Shown here one piece after another: positions 35,204-44,566 of a DNA stretch of 64,000 nt. The stretch is from Sodalis ligni (GTDB taxonomy: Bacteria > Pseudomonadota > Gammaproteobacteria > Enterobacterales > Enterobacteriaceae). The position numbers were made by a program, and so were the translations under genes. Position 1 is the stretch's first letter. Every line of letters starts with the position of its first letter. The notes under the pieces were generated by a model, which saw only the letters and a list, made by a program, of their open reading frames with translations, did no database searches and was not told the DNA's origin. The stretch is from assembly GCF_016865525.2 (NCBI RefSeq), contig NZ_CP075169.1:2232337-2296336 (forward strand), given 5' to 3'.

Positions 35204-36132
35204 GGGTGTATCTCCTGTGATATCAGCGGTGCCAGCCAATCGGCATAGGCACGGATGCCCTGTGACAATGAATAATGGGGAACGAATCCCAGCCCGTCGG
35301 CGATGGCGGAAATATCAAAACGGTGCTGGACATCATCCAGGGGGTCGGGTCCGTCGGCGAACCGGATCTGCCCCTGTCCCAACACCTGCTGTACGGTTTC
35401 CGCCACCTCGGCCAGGGTCAGGTAGCTGCCTCCGGTAGCGGTATAAACCCCGTCGGGGCAGCGGGGGGCATCCAGCGCCGCCAGCAGCGCCGAAGCCGCG
35501 TCGTCCACATAAATATACTGGCGGTGGAAATTGGCGCCCCACGGCCACTCCACCGCCTGGCGCCGCAATACGGAGGTAATCAGGGAGCGGATAACGCAAT
35601 CGGTGGTACGGCCGGGGCCATAGACCCAGGACAGTCGGATGGCGACATTGTCCTGGCCGTGCTGACGGCGGTAGGCGGCCAATAGCTGCTCGCAGGCCAC
35701 CTTGCTGGCGCCGTAGACGCTGCCGGGGCGCAGCGGCGCCCGTTCGGTGATCCCCGCGCCGGTATCGTCGGTGGGGCCATAGGCGCTGGTGGAGGAACAG
35801 AACACCAGGCGGCGCAGGCCCATGACGCGGGCCATTTCCATGATATTGGCGGTGCCGTCGACATTGGCGCGGATAATGCCGTAAGGGTTGTCCAGCATTA
35901 CCATCGGACCCGAGATGGCGCCGCAATGGATAATATCGGTCAGCGAATATTGCCGGGCCAGGCCGTAAAGGCGATGGATATCGGTAATATCGCAGGCCAA
36001 CACCCGATCCGGGGCGTCACGGGCGGCCAGATCGATACCGATTGCCCGCCGGCCTTCCCGTACCAGGCGTTTGAGCAGATGCCGGCCAATCAGACCGTTG
36101 GCACCGGTGATCAGGATGGATTCGTCAGTCAT
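35200..36132 (-). CDS. NAD-dependent epimerase/dehydratase family protein
   Basis: A 310-residue extended SDR. N-terminal ILITGANGLIGRHLLKRLV (GxxGxxG, about 5-23), CDITDIHRL, catalytic Ser-Ser-Thr in VFCSSTSAYG and YGASKVACEQLL (YxxxK, about 140-146). Usually acts on sugar nucleotides or related polyols. Its place between an ABC ATPase and an SDR in a catabolic operon suggests substrate modification rather than cell-surface synthesis (inference). It overlaps both neighbours by 4 nt. Confidence 0.87.
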   Translation of the reverse strand: MTDESILITGANGLIGRHLLKRLVREGRRAIGIDLAARDAPDRVLACDITDIHRLYGLARQYSLTDIIHCGAISGPMVMLDNPYGIIRANVDGTANIMEMARVMGLRRLVFCSSTSAYGPTDDTGAGITERAPLRPGSVYGASKVACEQLLAAYRRQHGQDNVAIRLSWVYGPGRTTDCVIRSLITSVLRRQAVEWPWGANFHRQYIYVDDAASALLAALDAPRCPDGVYTATGGSYLTLAEVAETVQQVLGQGQIRFADGPDPLDDVQHRFDISAIADGLGFVPHYSLSQGIRAYADWLAPLISQEIHP

Positions 36133-37790
36133 GATAAAGTCTCGCCGGAAGACGGCAGCGGTACTGCCGCCGGTGGTTTACCCTCGATGGACAGTTCCGC
36201 CGACAGCAGCTTGAGGGTATAGGGATCCGCGGGCGCGTTGAAGATGGTGTCCACCGGACCCTGTTCCACGATGCGGCCTTTGTTCATGACCGCCACGTGG
36301 TGGGCCAGCGACCGCACCGAGTTGAGATCGTGGGTGATAAACAGCGCGGTGAGATGCATCCTGGACTGCAGTTCGCGTATAAGATCTATAATCTGCGCCC
36401 GTACCCGGATATCCAGGGCGGTGGTGGGTTCGTCAAAAATCACAAAATCGGGCCGGGAGATGAGGGCGCGGGCGATGCCCACCCGCTTTTGCTCGCCGGC
36501 GCTGAGTTCATGGGGATACCATTCGGCGTAATGGGCCGGCAGATTGACCAGGTCCAATCCCTGGGCGACCCGTTCCCGCCGCTGCCGCGCCGACAGGTTT
36601 TCCAGCATACGCAGTGGTTCATCCATCAGACGGCGTACCTGCCAACGGGGATTGAGCGCTACGTAGGGTTCCTGGAATACCATTTGGATTCGCTTGCGCA
36701 GCGGCCGGAACAGCCTGGGCTCCATGGCGCTGATATGCTGGCCGTCAAAGGTCACGATACCGCTTGTCATGGGCAGTAGCTGTATAAGGCATTGTCCGAT
36801 GGTGGTTTTGCCGGAGCCGCTTTCACCCACCAGCGCCAAGGTCTGGCCGCGCTCTATAACAAACGAGACATTGTCCACCGCGCGTACCGTTTGCCCCGGC
36901 CGTTTGCCTGGGAACAGTTTGACCAGCCCGGTGACTTCCAGCAGCGGGCGCCGATCGCCGCTGTCCCGGTGCGTGGCCGGCAACGGGCGGGCCAGGGCGG
37001 CGGCCAGCAATGCCTGGCTGTAGGGCAGGGCCGGGCCGGCCAGGAAACGGTTGACGTCGTCGATTTCCACGAAGCGTCCCCGGCGCATAATGGCCACCCG
37101 CTGGCAGTAATGGGCGATAATGCCCAGGTCGTGGGTTATCAGCACCACCGACAGGCCGCGGGCCTTGCAGCGCGATACCAGCATATCCAATACCTGCACC
37201 GATACCGTGGCATCCAGGCCCAGGGTGGCATCGTCGGCCAGCAAAATGGCCGGCTCGGCCACCAGCGCCATGGCGATAACCACCCGTTGCGCCATCCCGC
37301 CCGAGAGCTCATGGGGGTAAGCGTTGGCCCGGTTGGCGGGATCGACAATGCCCACTTCCGTCAGCAGGTTTACCATGGTTTGCCAGGCATCGGCCTTCGG
37401 CTGCGGACGGTGACGCTGCAAGACCCGCACGATCTGCCGGCCTACCGTCTGTACCGGATCCAGCAGCGCCTTGGCGTTGGTGCCTATCAGGGCGATGTTG
37501 CCGCCGCGCACTTTTTGCCGTTCCCGGGGGCTCATCTCCCCGATGGTCTTGCCGCCAAGGGCGATACGACCGGCGCGCTGTACGGCCCCCTCCGGCAGCA
37601 AGTTCATCAGGGCCCGGGCCAGCATCGATTTACCGGCGCCGGTTTCGCCGACGATGCCCAGTATTTCGTTGGGCAGCAATTCAAAGCTGACGCCGTCCAG
37701 GACGGTATCGGCGGACGGCGCTTCGCCGATGGTCACGGTCAGGTCTTCAACGGTCATGACCGCCGGGTTATCAGTTTGGCGACGAATCAT
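36129..37790 (-). CDS. Dual-domain ABC transporter ATP-binding protein (peptide/GsiA-like)
   Basis: 553 residues from ATG 37790, with GGAGG upstream. Two ATPase domains are in one chain. Domain 1: Walker A GETGAGKS (48-55), signature LSGGMAQ (162-168). Its Walker B reads ILLADDATLGLD (182-193), with Asp where the catalytic Glu is expected, and its Q-loop position reads ALIGTNAKALLDP without the usual Gln. Domain 2: Walker A GESGSGKTT (322-330), signature LSAGEQKRVGIARAL, canonical [10 protein letters not shown]. So one ATP site may be weak, as in asymmetric ABC pairs. It serves the two permeases just upstream, with a 20-nt overlap with the first. Confidence 0.88.
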   Translation of the reverse strand: MIRRQTDNPAVMTVEDLTVTIGEAPSADTVLDGVSFELLPNEILGIVGETGAGKSMLARALMNLLPEGAVQRAGRIALGGKTIGEMSPRERQKVRGGNIALIGTNAKALLDPVQTVGRQIVRVLQRHRPQPKADAWQTMVNLLTEVGIVDPANRANAYPHELSGGMAQRVVIAMALVAEPAILLADDATLGLDATVSVQVLDMLVSRCKARGLSVVLITHDLGIIAHYCQRVAIMRRGRFVEIDDVNRFLAGPALPYSQALLAAALARPLPATHRDSGDRRPLLEVTGLVKLFPGKRPGQTVRAVDNVSFVIERGQTLALVGESGSGKTTIGQCLIQLLPMTSGIVTFDGQHISAMEPRLFRPLRKRIQMVFQEPYVALNPRWQVRRLMDEPLRMLENLSARQRRERVAQGLDLVNLPAHYAEWYPHELSAGEQKRVGIARALISRPDFVIFDEPTTALDIRVRAQIIDLIRELQSRMHLTALFITHDLNSVRSLAHHVAVMNKGRIVEQGPVDTIFNAPADPYTLKLLSAELSIEGKPPAAVPLPSSGETLS

Positions 37791-38727
37791 GGAGGGCCTC
37801 CGTCGGGCGGTGCGCTTTTTGCCGGGGCGCGGCCTGCCGGGTCTCTTCCGGCAGAGGAACGGCTTTTGCAATCCCCTTGCCGCCGAGGCTGCCGCTGCGG
37901 CGTACTTTATGAGGATCAAGCCAATCGCGGATTGCGTCTCCCAGCAGGGCGAAACTCAGCACCGAAAAGACAATGGCCACGCCCGGAAACAGCGAAACCC
38001 ACCATACCCCCAGGATCATCTGCTGTGCGCCGCCGGCCACCATCAGCCCCCATTCGGGGGTGGGCATCCGCACCCCTGCGCCGACGAACGACAGTCCGGC
38101 GGTCAGCAGGATCGCCATGCCGATGGAGATGGAAACCTGGATCATGGCCGGCAGCATGGCGTTGGGCAGTAAATGGGAAAACATGATATGACGGTCGCCG
38201 GCGCCGCTGCAGCGGGCCGCCGCCACGAACGGACGAGCGCGCAGCGACAGCACTTCGGCCCGGATCAGCCGGGCGAAGACCGGAATAAACAGTACCGCCA
38301 GCACAATGGCCACGTTCCAGATTTCCTGGCCGGTGACCGATACCAGCGCCATGCCCAGCACAAAGATCGGGAAAGACTGGATAAAATCGAAAACCCGCAT
38401 GGCAAAATGGGAAAAAGGGTTGCGGTAATAACCGATAAGCAGCCCCAGGGGCACGCCGACGACAAAAGCGATAAACACCGAGACAACGCTTATCAGCAGA
38501 TTAATGCGCGTGGCATAGATAACGCGCGACAGCACGTCCATGCCGTTGATGTCGGTGCCGAACCAGTGCACGGCCGAGGGCGCCTGCAGGCTGGCCAACG
38601 GATCGGCCTGCATGGGGTCGAACGGCATCAGCAGCGGAGCAAACAGGATAAGTACGATTTGCAATACCATCAGCAGCAGGCCAAACAGGGCCGCCGGGCG
38701 ATGCAGGATGAAAAGAAGGCGTCTCAT
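37771..38727 (-). CDS. ABC transporter permease, DppC/GsiD type
   Basis: 318 residues. One N-terminal membrane helix (ALFGLLLMVLQIVLILFAPLLMPF), then HWFGTDINGMDVLSRVIYATRINLLISV, the DppC-type linker. The EAA loop is within FVAAARCSGAGDRHIMFSHLLPNA, and LSFVGAGVRMPTPEWGLMV follows. The hydrophilic C-terminal tail (about 35 residues after LDPHKVRRSG) is longer than usual and overlaps the ATPase gene start. Partner of the DppB-type permease, whose gene overlaps by 4 nt. Confidence 0.9.
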   Translation of the reverse strand: MRRLLFILHRPAALFGLLLMVLQIVLILFAPLLMPFDPMQADPLASLQAPSAVHWFGTDINGMDVLSRVIYATRINLLISVVSVFIAFVVGVPLGLLIGYYRNPFSHFAMRVFDFIQSFPIFVLGMALVSVTGQEIWNVAIVLAVLFIPVFARLIRAEVLSLRARPFVAAARCSGAGDRHIMFSHLLPNAMLPAMIQVSISIGMAILLTAGLSFVGAGVRMPTPEWGLMVAGGAQQMILGVWWVSLFPGVAIVFSVLSFALLGDAIRDWLDPHKVRRSGSLGGKGIAKAVPLPEETRQAAPRQKAHRPTEALHDSSPN

Positions 38728-39788
38728 GTGCGAATCCTCGGATCGGCCAGTTCATACAGAATATCCACCGCCAGGTAAACCAGCAGTACAAACACCGCGG
38801 CCACCAGGATAAACCCCTGCAGGGCTGGGTAGTCGCTGTTGATCACCGCTTGTACCGCATATTGTCCCAGGCCGCCCCAGGAGAAAATGGTCTCCACCAG
38901 CACCGCCGAACCGAGCAGGAAGCCGGTGATGAAACCGACAATGGTGATAATGGGCGGCAGGCTGTTGCGCAGCGCCATGCGCACCAGCTGCGCTTCCGAC
39001 AGGCCGCTGGCGCGGCCGTGCTGTACGAATTCGCTGCGCCATACGCCCGAAAACACGCTGTGGGTCATTTTCATCAGCGCGCCGGCGTTCACCACCGCCA
39101 CGGTGATAACCGGCAGGATCAGCCGGCCGACGCTGGAACGGAATGTTTCCAGTGAGCCGGCCAGCAGGCTGTCGATGGTATAAAAACCGGTCACGTAGGG
39201 CGGCGGCGAAAGGATGGCGTCCAGGCGGCCGAACGGCGGCGCGGCCCATCCCAGCACGCTGTAGAAAAAGAAGATCAGCAGCAGGCCGATCCAGAAATCC
39301 GGTATCGCCCCGGCCGCCAGACCGTATACGCGGGCAAAGAGATCGATAAAGCCGCCGCGCCACACCACTGATGCGATGGCCAGCGCGATGGCCACCACCA
39401 CCATCAGCACCAGGGCATAACCTATCAGCTCAAGGGTGGCCGGCGCCCGGTCAAGCAAATCGACGGTAACCGGGTTGGAGGTAAAAATAGAGATGCCGAG
39501 ATCGCCCTGGAAAATATGCCGCACATAGTCGGCGAACTGGACCCATATGCTGTGATTCAATCCCAGCCGGTCACGCAGCTGCGCCACCGCTTCCGGGGTC
39601 GCCATATTGCCCAGCAGCAGCACCGCCGGATCGCCGGGCAACAGCCGGATCAGGAAAAACGTCACCAGCAGCACCCCGAACATCTGCGGCACCACCAGCA
39701 CCAGTCGCCCCAGGATAATCTGCAGCCAACGCGGGAGGATATCCCACTGTTTCTGAATAGTGGCAAGCATCACCTGCACCTTCTGCAA
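38724..39788 (-). CDS. ABC transporter permease, DppB/GsiC type
   Basis: 354 residues; an alternative start is the Met seven residues in (39770). After a ~24-residue leader the DppB opening appears (ILGRLVLVVPQMFGVLLVTFFLIRLLPGDPA), then the EAA loop (VQHGRASGLSEAQLVRMALRNSLPP) and VETIFSWGGLGQYAVQAVINSDYPALQ near the C-terminus. About six membrane segments. It forms the channel with the DppC-type subunit; the binding-protein gene lies 109 nt upstream. Confidence 0.9.
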   Translation of the reverse strand: MQKVQVMLATIQKQWDILPRWLQIILGRLVLVVPQMFGVLLVTFFLIRLLPGDPAVLLLGNMATPEAVAQLRDRLGLNHSIWVQFADYVRHIFQGDLGISIFTSNPVTVDLLDRAPATLELIGYALVLMVVVAIALAIASVVWRGGFIDLFARVYGLAAGAIPDFWIGLLLIFFFYSVLGWAAPPFGRLDAILSPPPYVTGFYTIDSLLAGSLETFRSSVGRLILPVITVAVVNAGALMKMTHSVFSGVWRSEFVQHGRASGLSEAQLVRMALRNSLPPIITIVGFITGFLLGSAVLVETIFSWGGLGQYAVQAVINSDYPALQGFILVAAVFVLLVYLAVDILYELADPRIRT

Positions 39789-39897
39789 TATAAAAACATC
39801 CCGGCGCGCCAGCGCAGCGCCGGGCCCGCTTAACGCTGGTTAATCCTTGCGAAAGTCGTACCAACTATTGCTGTTGGGGTATACCAGGAGAAGCCGG

Positions 39898-41433
39898 TCA
39901 CTTTTTGCTCACCGCCAGCTGATAGCCGGGATTGAACAGGAAAACCCAGGGCGCTTCTTCAATCACGGTCCGCTGCACTTTTTTCATATCCGCATCGCGG
40001 GCGGCGTTATCGGTGGAGATCAACGCGTTATCGATCATCTGGTCCACCTGCGGGTTTTTGTAGTGCGAGTAGTTGACCATGGATTTACTATTGATAAACA
40101 AATTGGCGCCGTAGGCCGCGTCCGGCACGATTGCCATATCGCGGATGAAAAACATCGGCATCTGGCCTTTGGAATAACGTTCCACCAGGCTGGAAGAGGG
40201 CAAATTCACCAACTGGGCGTCGATATTGGCCTGGGCGAAGGTGGATTTCAGCGCCACCGCCAGTTGTTCTTCGATGGGCTCGCCGGTGCGGTAGCCGATT
40301 TGGGTCTTGAAACCGTTGGGATAGCCGGCCTTGGCCAGCAGCGCCTTGGCCTTTTGCACATCGAAGGTGTAGGGGAAATAGTCGCCGGTATAGGCCGGGT
40401 AGATCTCCGCCACCGGGCTCTTGGTGGGACGGGCGGTACCCATGTATACGCTTTGTTCCAGCTCGGGCCGCTGTACCAGGTAGTTCATGGCTTGCCGGAC
40501 TTCCACCTTATCGAATGGCGGCGTATTGTTGTTCATTTCCAGCCGGTGGGTGTAGTTGCCGTAAACCTTCCATACTTTTACCGTGGGTATTTTGTCCGCC
40601 AGACTTATCTCCCTTGGCGTCAGCCATTCCGCCACGTCGATGGAACCGGCCTGTAGCGCCGCCAGGCGGTTGGACGAGGTGGGCATTTCACGAAACACCA
40701 CGCGCTTGATGGCGGCGGGACCGCGGAAGTAGTAGGGATTAGCCTCATACACCACTTCCTGGCCCGGCGCGAAGCGGCTGATAAAGTAAGGGGCGAAGGA
40801 CGCGGAATGGGAGGAGAGGTAGCGGGCGCCCCAGGGATCCTCGGCGGTCAGGTGCTTTTTGATATCCTTGCTGTCGATGATGCCCAAATCGTTATTGACC
40901 CACAGACGATCCAGCAACAGCGACGGATGGGGGATGCTCACCTTGACGGTATAGGCGTCCACTTTCTGGAATGAACTGAAATCGGCCACCTTCAGTATCT
41001 GGGTCATATACCAATAGAAGGTGGCTTTCATATTCCAGCCCCGTTCGAAGGTCCACATCACATCGTCGGCGGTCATTTCATTGCCGGCGGCGCTTTTCAC
41101 CCCTTTACGCAGATGGAAGGTTATGGATTGATGATCCGGCGACAGCGCATAGCTTTCCGCCAGGTCCCCTTCGATTTTACTGAAATCCTCCACCCGTGCG
41201 CCGCTGGCCGGGTCGGTTTTACTGCCGTAGGCCAGCAGACGTTCAAAGATATTGCGGCGTGCTTCGTGTCCGGCCTCGGTGGGCGGGTATTCCTGATCCA
41301 GCGATTCCGGCGTGCGCGGTCCGCCCACCAGCAGCGTTTCAGCCGCCGTTTGCGCGTTTGCCGGTCCGGCGCAGGCCAGCCAGAGCAGCGCGGCGGCCGA
41401 CAGGATGGATGAATGCTTGTTCAAAATGGTCAT
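39898..41433 (-). CDS. ABC transporter substrate-binding protein, family 5
   Basis: 511 residues with a Sec signal peptide (MTILNKHSSILSAAALLWLACAGPANA, cleavage before QTAAETL). Family-5 features: ALSPDHQSITFHLRKGVKSAAGNEMTADDVMWTFERGW early and TFDVQKAKALLAKAGYPNGFKTQIGYRTGEP late. It delivers substrate to the permease/ATPase set downstream. Catabolic neighbours (cyclic amidohydrolase, PuuE-like and AllA-like enzymes) suggest a ureide, hydantoin or purine/pyrimidine breakdown product instead of peptides (inference). Confidence 0.9.
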   Translation of the reverse strand: MTILNKHSSILSAAALLWLACAGPANAQTAAETLLVGGPRTPESLDQEYPPTEAGHEARRNIFERLLAYGSKTDPASGARVEDFSKIEGDLAESYALSPDHQSITFHLRKGVKSAAGNEMTADDVMWTFERGWNMKATFYWYMTQILKVADFSSFQKVDAYTVKVSIPHPSLLLDRLWVNNDLGIIDSKDIKKHLTAEDPWGARYLSSHSASFAPYFISRFAPGQEVVYEANPYYFRGPAAIKRVVFREMPTSSNRLAALQAGSIDVAEWLTPREISLADKIPTVKVWKVYGNYTHRLEMNNNTPPFDKVEVRQAMNYLVQRPELEQSVYMGTARPTKSPVAEIYPAYTGDYFPYTFDVQKAKALLAKAGYPNGFKTQIGYRTGEPIEEQLAVALKSTFAQANIDAQLVNLPSSSLVERYSKGQMPMFFIRDMAIVPDAAYGANLFINSKSMVNYSHYKNPQVDQMIDNALISTDNAARDADMKKVQRTVIEEAPWVFLFNPGYQLAVSKK

Positions 41434-41502
41434 GTTACTTTCCCTCAGTCGTAAAACGGCTAAACAATGGGTTGAGAGACCGTTGGGCCTTGCCGTGAGC
41501 GG

Positions 41503-41961
41503 TCAGCTCGGTAACGTCACCCGAAAGGGGGGGACAGTGATAACGGTGCAATCATCCTCGCCGTGGTTTTTCTGCACCAGATTGGCAAACAGCCCCGGCC
41601 GGTCCAGGGCCGCCATATTGCAGTGCCAGGTTCCCCGGTGATATTGGAGAGCCATGCGCCCGTCCACGACGAACGCCAGGGCGCGGGCGGTATCCGGCCG
41701 ATCCCCATCGTCGCCGGGACACACCACCACCAGGTACCGGCTCACATCCAGCGGAAAGAAGGTCTGGGTGGAAAACCCGTGCCTTTCCATCCGTTGAATG
41801 TCGCAATGACCCGGTTGCGCCGGCGCCCACAGGGTTTCGATGCAGGTCTGGCTTTGTGGTGCGTTGTGCCGGTGCTCCGCCCGCAGCCCGTCCGTCGACA
41901 GCAGGATGCCGAACGGGGCGAAGAGGGTCGGGGTTATGGGCAGCGCAATGATGTTACGCAT
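41503..41961 (-). CDS. Ureidoglycolate lyase-like protein (AllA family)
   Basis: About 152 residues from ATG 41961 (MRNIIALPITPTLFAPFGILLSTDG); the longer ORF start lies inside the upstream gene. AllA/ureidoglycolate hydrolase features: LPITPTLFAPFG opening, ERHGFSTQTFFPLDVSRYLVVVCP, and the late HRGTWHCNMAALDRPGLFANL, corresponding to the family's YHRGTWHxP region. The family releases urea from ureidoglycolate to give glyoxylate, the last step of allantoin use. It overlaps the PuuE-like gene by 8 nt, which supports a ureide pathway. Confidence 0.8.
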   Translation of the reverse strand: MRNIIALPITPTLFAPFGILLSTDGLRAEHRHNAPQSQTCIETLWAPAQPGHCDIQRMERHGFSTQTFFPLDVSRYLVVVCPGDDGDRPDTARALAFVVDGRMALQYHRGTWHCNMAALDRPGLFANLVQKNHGEDDCTVITVPPFRVTLPS

Positions 41962-42880
41962 CCGCGGAGCCTTGACGGGCCAGCCAGTCCAGGGCAATGG
42001 CCTCACGGGTGGTAAACCAGACATCGCTATACTGGCCGGCATAATCGAAAAATCGCTTCAGGGCGCGGATCCGCCCGGGACGGCCCACCATCCGGGGATG
42101 CAGGCCGATTGACATCATGCGCGGACCCTGTGCCGCCTCGGCGTACAGCACCTCGAAGCTCTCTTTCATGTACTGGAAAAAATCTTCCGCCTGGATCAAT
42201 CCGGGGGAATTCCAGAAGCGGATATCATTGACATCGCAGGTATAGGGCAGTACCAGCCGCGACTGGCCTTTGACATCGACAAAAAACGGGATGTCGTCGT
42301 TATAGGCGTCGGAGTCATACAGGAAACCTCCTTCCTCGCTAATCAGTTCGCGGGTATGGATGCTGGCGCCATAACGGCAGTACCAGCCTACCGGGCGTTT
42401 ACCACAGGTTTTTTCGAACGAGGCGACGGCGAGGTCGATGTGGTGTTTTTCCTGTTCGCGGGTTAGCCGGAACACCTCTTCCCAGCGATAGCCATGGCTG
42501 CAAACCTCGTGGCCGTTGTTTACCACCGCGCGGGCCACGTCGGGATTCTGTTCAAAGGCCAGGGCGCAGGCGAAAAAAGTGCTGGGCACGGCCGCGGCAT
42601 CCAGCGCTTCCAGAATGCGCCATACCCCGACCCGGGAACCGTATTCATACATGGATTCCATAGCCATATTGCGGATATCGGCAGGAAAGGCGTAGCTGCC
42701 CCATTCGGTCATCGGTTCCTGATCGCCATCGCCCATGGCGAATGAGCGTTCGGAACCCTCTTCATAATTCACCACAACATTGATGGCGAGACGGGCGCCA
42801 TTTTGCCAGCGCCCCGAAGGCCGGCGATTGCCATAGCCGATTAAATCACGCGGCGGATAGGGTTTTGCGTCAGCGGACAT
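41954..42880 (-). CDS. Polysaccharide-deacetylase-fold amidohydrolase, PuuE/allantoinase-like
   Basis: 308 residues from ATG 42880 (MSADAKPYPPRDLIGYGNRRPSGRWQNGARLAINVVVNYEEGSE). The YPPRDLIGYG opening and NYEEGSE are characteristic of the PuuE allantoinase group within the NodB deacetylase fold. Also visible: EYGSRVGVWRILEAL, HGYRWEE, GWYCRYGASIHTRELI, and SIGLHPRMVGRPGRIRALKRFFDY. PuuE enzymes open the allantoin ring without the usual binuclear metal site. It sits between the AllA-like and cyclic amidohydrolase genes, so allantoin or a related ureide is the likely substrate. Confidence 0.85.
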   Translation of the reverse strand: MSADAKPYPPRDLIGYGNRRPSGRWQNGARLAINVVVNYEEGSERSFAMGDGDQEPMTEWGSYAFPADIRNMAMESMYEYGSRVGVWRILEALDAAAVPSTFFACALAFEQNPDVARAVVNNGHEVCSHGYRWEEVFRLTREQEKHHIDLAVASFEKTCGKRPVGWYCRYGASIHTRELISEEGGFLYDSDAYNDDIPFFVDVKGQSRLVLPYTCDVNDIRFWNSPGLIQAEDFFQYMKESFEVLYAEAAQGPRMMSIGLHPRMVGRPGRIRALKRFFDYAGQYSDVWFTTREAIALDWLARQGSADA

Positions 42881-42895
42881 GATAACCTCATTTTT

Positions 42896-42931
42896 TGTCT
42901 GCAATATTGCATGCAATTATTGGTACAATAA
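42896..42931. promoter_or_regulatory. Candidate operator region upstream of the PuuE-like gene
   Basis: Three elements lie close together: TGTCTGCA (42896-42903), a perfect palindrome TTGCATGCAA (42907-42916), and TTATTG-N3-CAATAA (42917-42931), a perfect 6+6 inverted repeat. TGTCTGCA is the reverse complement of a half-site in the palindrome at 44599. Possible sites for the GntR regulator of the cluster (inference). Confidence 0.45.
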
Positions 42932-43105
42932 TAAAGCAATTGCCGGGCCAAGAGTGCCAGCTTCCCGCAACGGTTTAAAATCAGCGGGTTACCGATTGAA
43001 ATCAGGGGGGCATACCGGTCCGGGCCGCGCGATTTCGGTGCGCGTTGCCCCATTTTGGGTATGCGCAGCGCCGGCAACCCTTTCGCCGCAACCGGCGATC
43101 CGGCC

Positions 43106-44566
43106 CTATCTGTCGAACAGCGGGGCATAATCGGTATATCCGCGATCGCTGTCATCGGCTCCGGGCAGCAGCGGACGATCGCAGCGCAAAAATTGGCCGC
43201 GTCCCGGCGTTCCCCGTGGGGAGCCGTCCCATACCACCTCGCCCCGGGATAGCGTCATGGCCGGCCATGCCGACAATTCCATGCCTTCGTACGGGGTATA
43301 ATCCACGTTGTGGTGCAGCATATCGTTGGTGACCGTGACCTTTTTGTCCTGATCCCAAATAACCAGATCCGCATCGGCGCCCACGGCGATACTGCCTTTC
43401 CGGGGATAAAGGCCATACAGCTTGGCGGCATTGGTGGCGGTCAGCTCCACAAAACGCTGCGGCGTAATGCGCCGGCGGCAGACCCCTTCGGACCATAGCA
43501 GCGCCATGCGCGTTTCCACGCCGGGTATGCCGTTCGCCACCTGATGAAAACCGGGGTTATCCCCATGGGCCCGCTTACCGTCGGCGCCCGCGAAACGAAA
43601 GGGCGCATGATCCGAAGAAAATACCGAAAAGGTGCCGTTGGCCAGGCCGCGCCACACCGCTTCCTGGCTGCCCTTATCCCGGGGCGGGGGGCTGCAGATG
43701 CATTTGGCCCCCTCGAAATCGTCGCTCAGCCCGAGGGATTCACGGGTCAGGAACAGGTACTGCGGGCAGGTTTCGCCATATACGTTCAGGCCCTTGCCCT
43801 GGGCCCAGCGGATTTGCTCGATGGTTTCCCCGGCCGAGACATGCACCAGCAGAATGGGCACGTCTACCAGCTCCGCCAGAGAGATGGCGCGGTGCGCCGC
43901 TTCACGTTCAATCAGCCGGGGACGGGATGCGGCGTGAAAGCGCGGGGCGGTAAGACCGGCCGCCAGCAATTGTTCGGTGAGCCAGCCTATGCAGTCATGA
44001 TTTTCCGCATGCAGCATGACCATGGCGTGCTCCCGGCGGGCCAGCGCCAGCACGTCCAGGATCTGCCGATCGTTGAGCATCAGGGCGGCGTAGCTCATAT
44101 AGAGTTTGAACGAGGAGTAACCCTCCTGGATAAGCCGGGGTAGCTCCTCGTTGAGCACGGCGGGCGTCGGATCGGTGATAATCATATGGAAGGCAAAATC
44201 GACAAGCGCCTTATCGGTACCGGCGCGCCGATGGTAGTCTTCCACCGCGTCCCGCAAGCTGCCGCCTTTTTGCTGGCAGGCGAACGGAATAAGGGTCGTG
44301 GTGCCGCCACAGGCGGCCGAGCGCGAGCCGCTGGCAAAGTCGTCCGCCATAACCGAACCGTCGCCGGTAGGCTGGTCCAGATGCACATGGCTGTCGATGC
44401 CGCCGGGCGTGACGAAACGTCCGGCGGCGTCGATTTCCTGCGTGCCGGCCGGCAGGCGTTGCCCCAGAGTGGTAATGCGGCCGTCGCGGATGCCGATGTC
44501 GCAGTGGAAGATATCGCTGGCCGTGACGGCCCGGGCATGACGGATTACCAGATCATGGGTTTGCAT
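43106..44566 (-). CDS. Dihydropyrimidinase / D-hydantoinase-type cyclic amidohydrolase
   Basis: 486 residues. Metal ligands: SHVHLDQP (HxH, about 59-61); carboxylated Lys154 in YSSFKLYMSY; VMLHAENHD (about 185); LVHVSAGETIEQI; and SDHAPF (Asp, about 315). It hydrolyses a six- or five-membered cyclic imide (dihydropyrimidine, hydantoin). The cluster also holds PuuE-like and AllA-like genes, so allantoin-like rings are possible too. An inverted repeat just upstream (44599-44618) and the divergent or co-directional GntR gene beyond it suggest specific regulation. Confidence 0.92.
   Translation of the reverse strand: MQTHDLVIRHARAVTASDIFHCDIGIRDGRITTLGQRLPAGTQEIDAAGRFVTPGGIDSHVHLDQPTGDGSVMADDFASGSRSAACGGTTTLIPFACQQKGGSLRDAVEDYHRRAGTDKALVDFAFHMIITDPTPAVLNEELPRLIQEGYSSFKLYMSYAALMLNDRQILDVLALARREHAMVMLHAENHDCIGWLTEQLLAAGLTAPRFHAASRPRLIEREAAHRAISLAELVDVPILLVHVSAGETIEQIRWAQGKGLNVYGETCPQYLFLTRESLGLSDDFEGAKCICSPPPRDKGSQEAVWRGLANGTFSVFSSDHAPFRFAGADGKRAHGDNPGFHQVANGIPGVETRMALLWSEGVCRRRITPQRFVELTATNAAKLYGLYPRKGSIAVGADADLVIWDQDKKVTVTNDMLHHNVDYTPYEGMELSAWPAMTLSRGEVVWDGSPRGTPGRGQFLRCDRPLLPGADDSDRGYTDYAPLFDR

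Noticed and set aside
36792-38186. 464-codon plus-strand frame opposite the dual ABC ATPase and permease
   Set aside because: Composition-driven shadow; it crosses two well-supported minus-strand genes and lacks any family motif.
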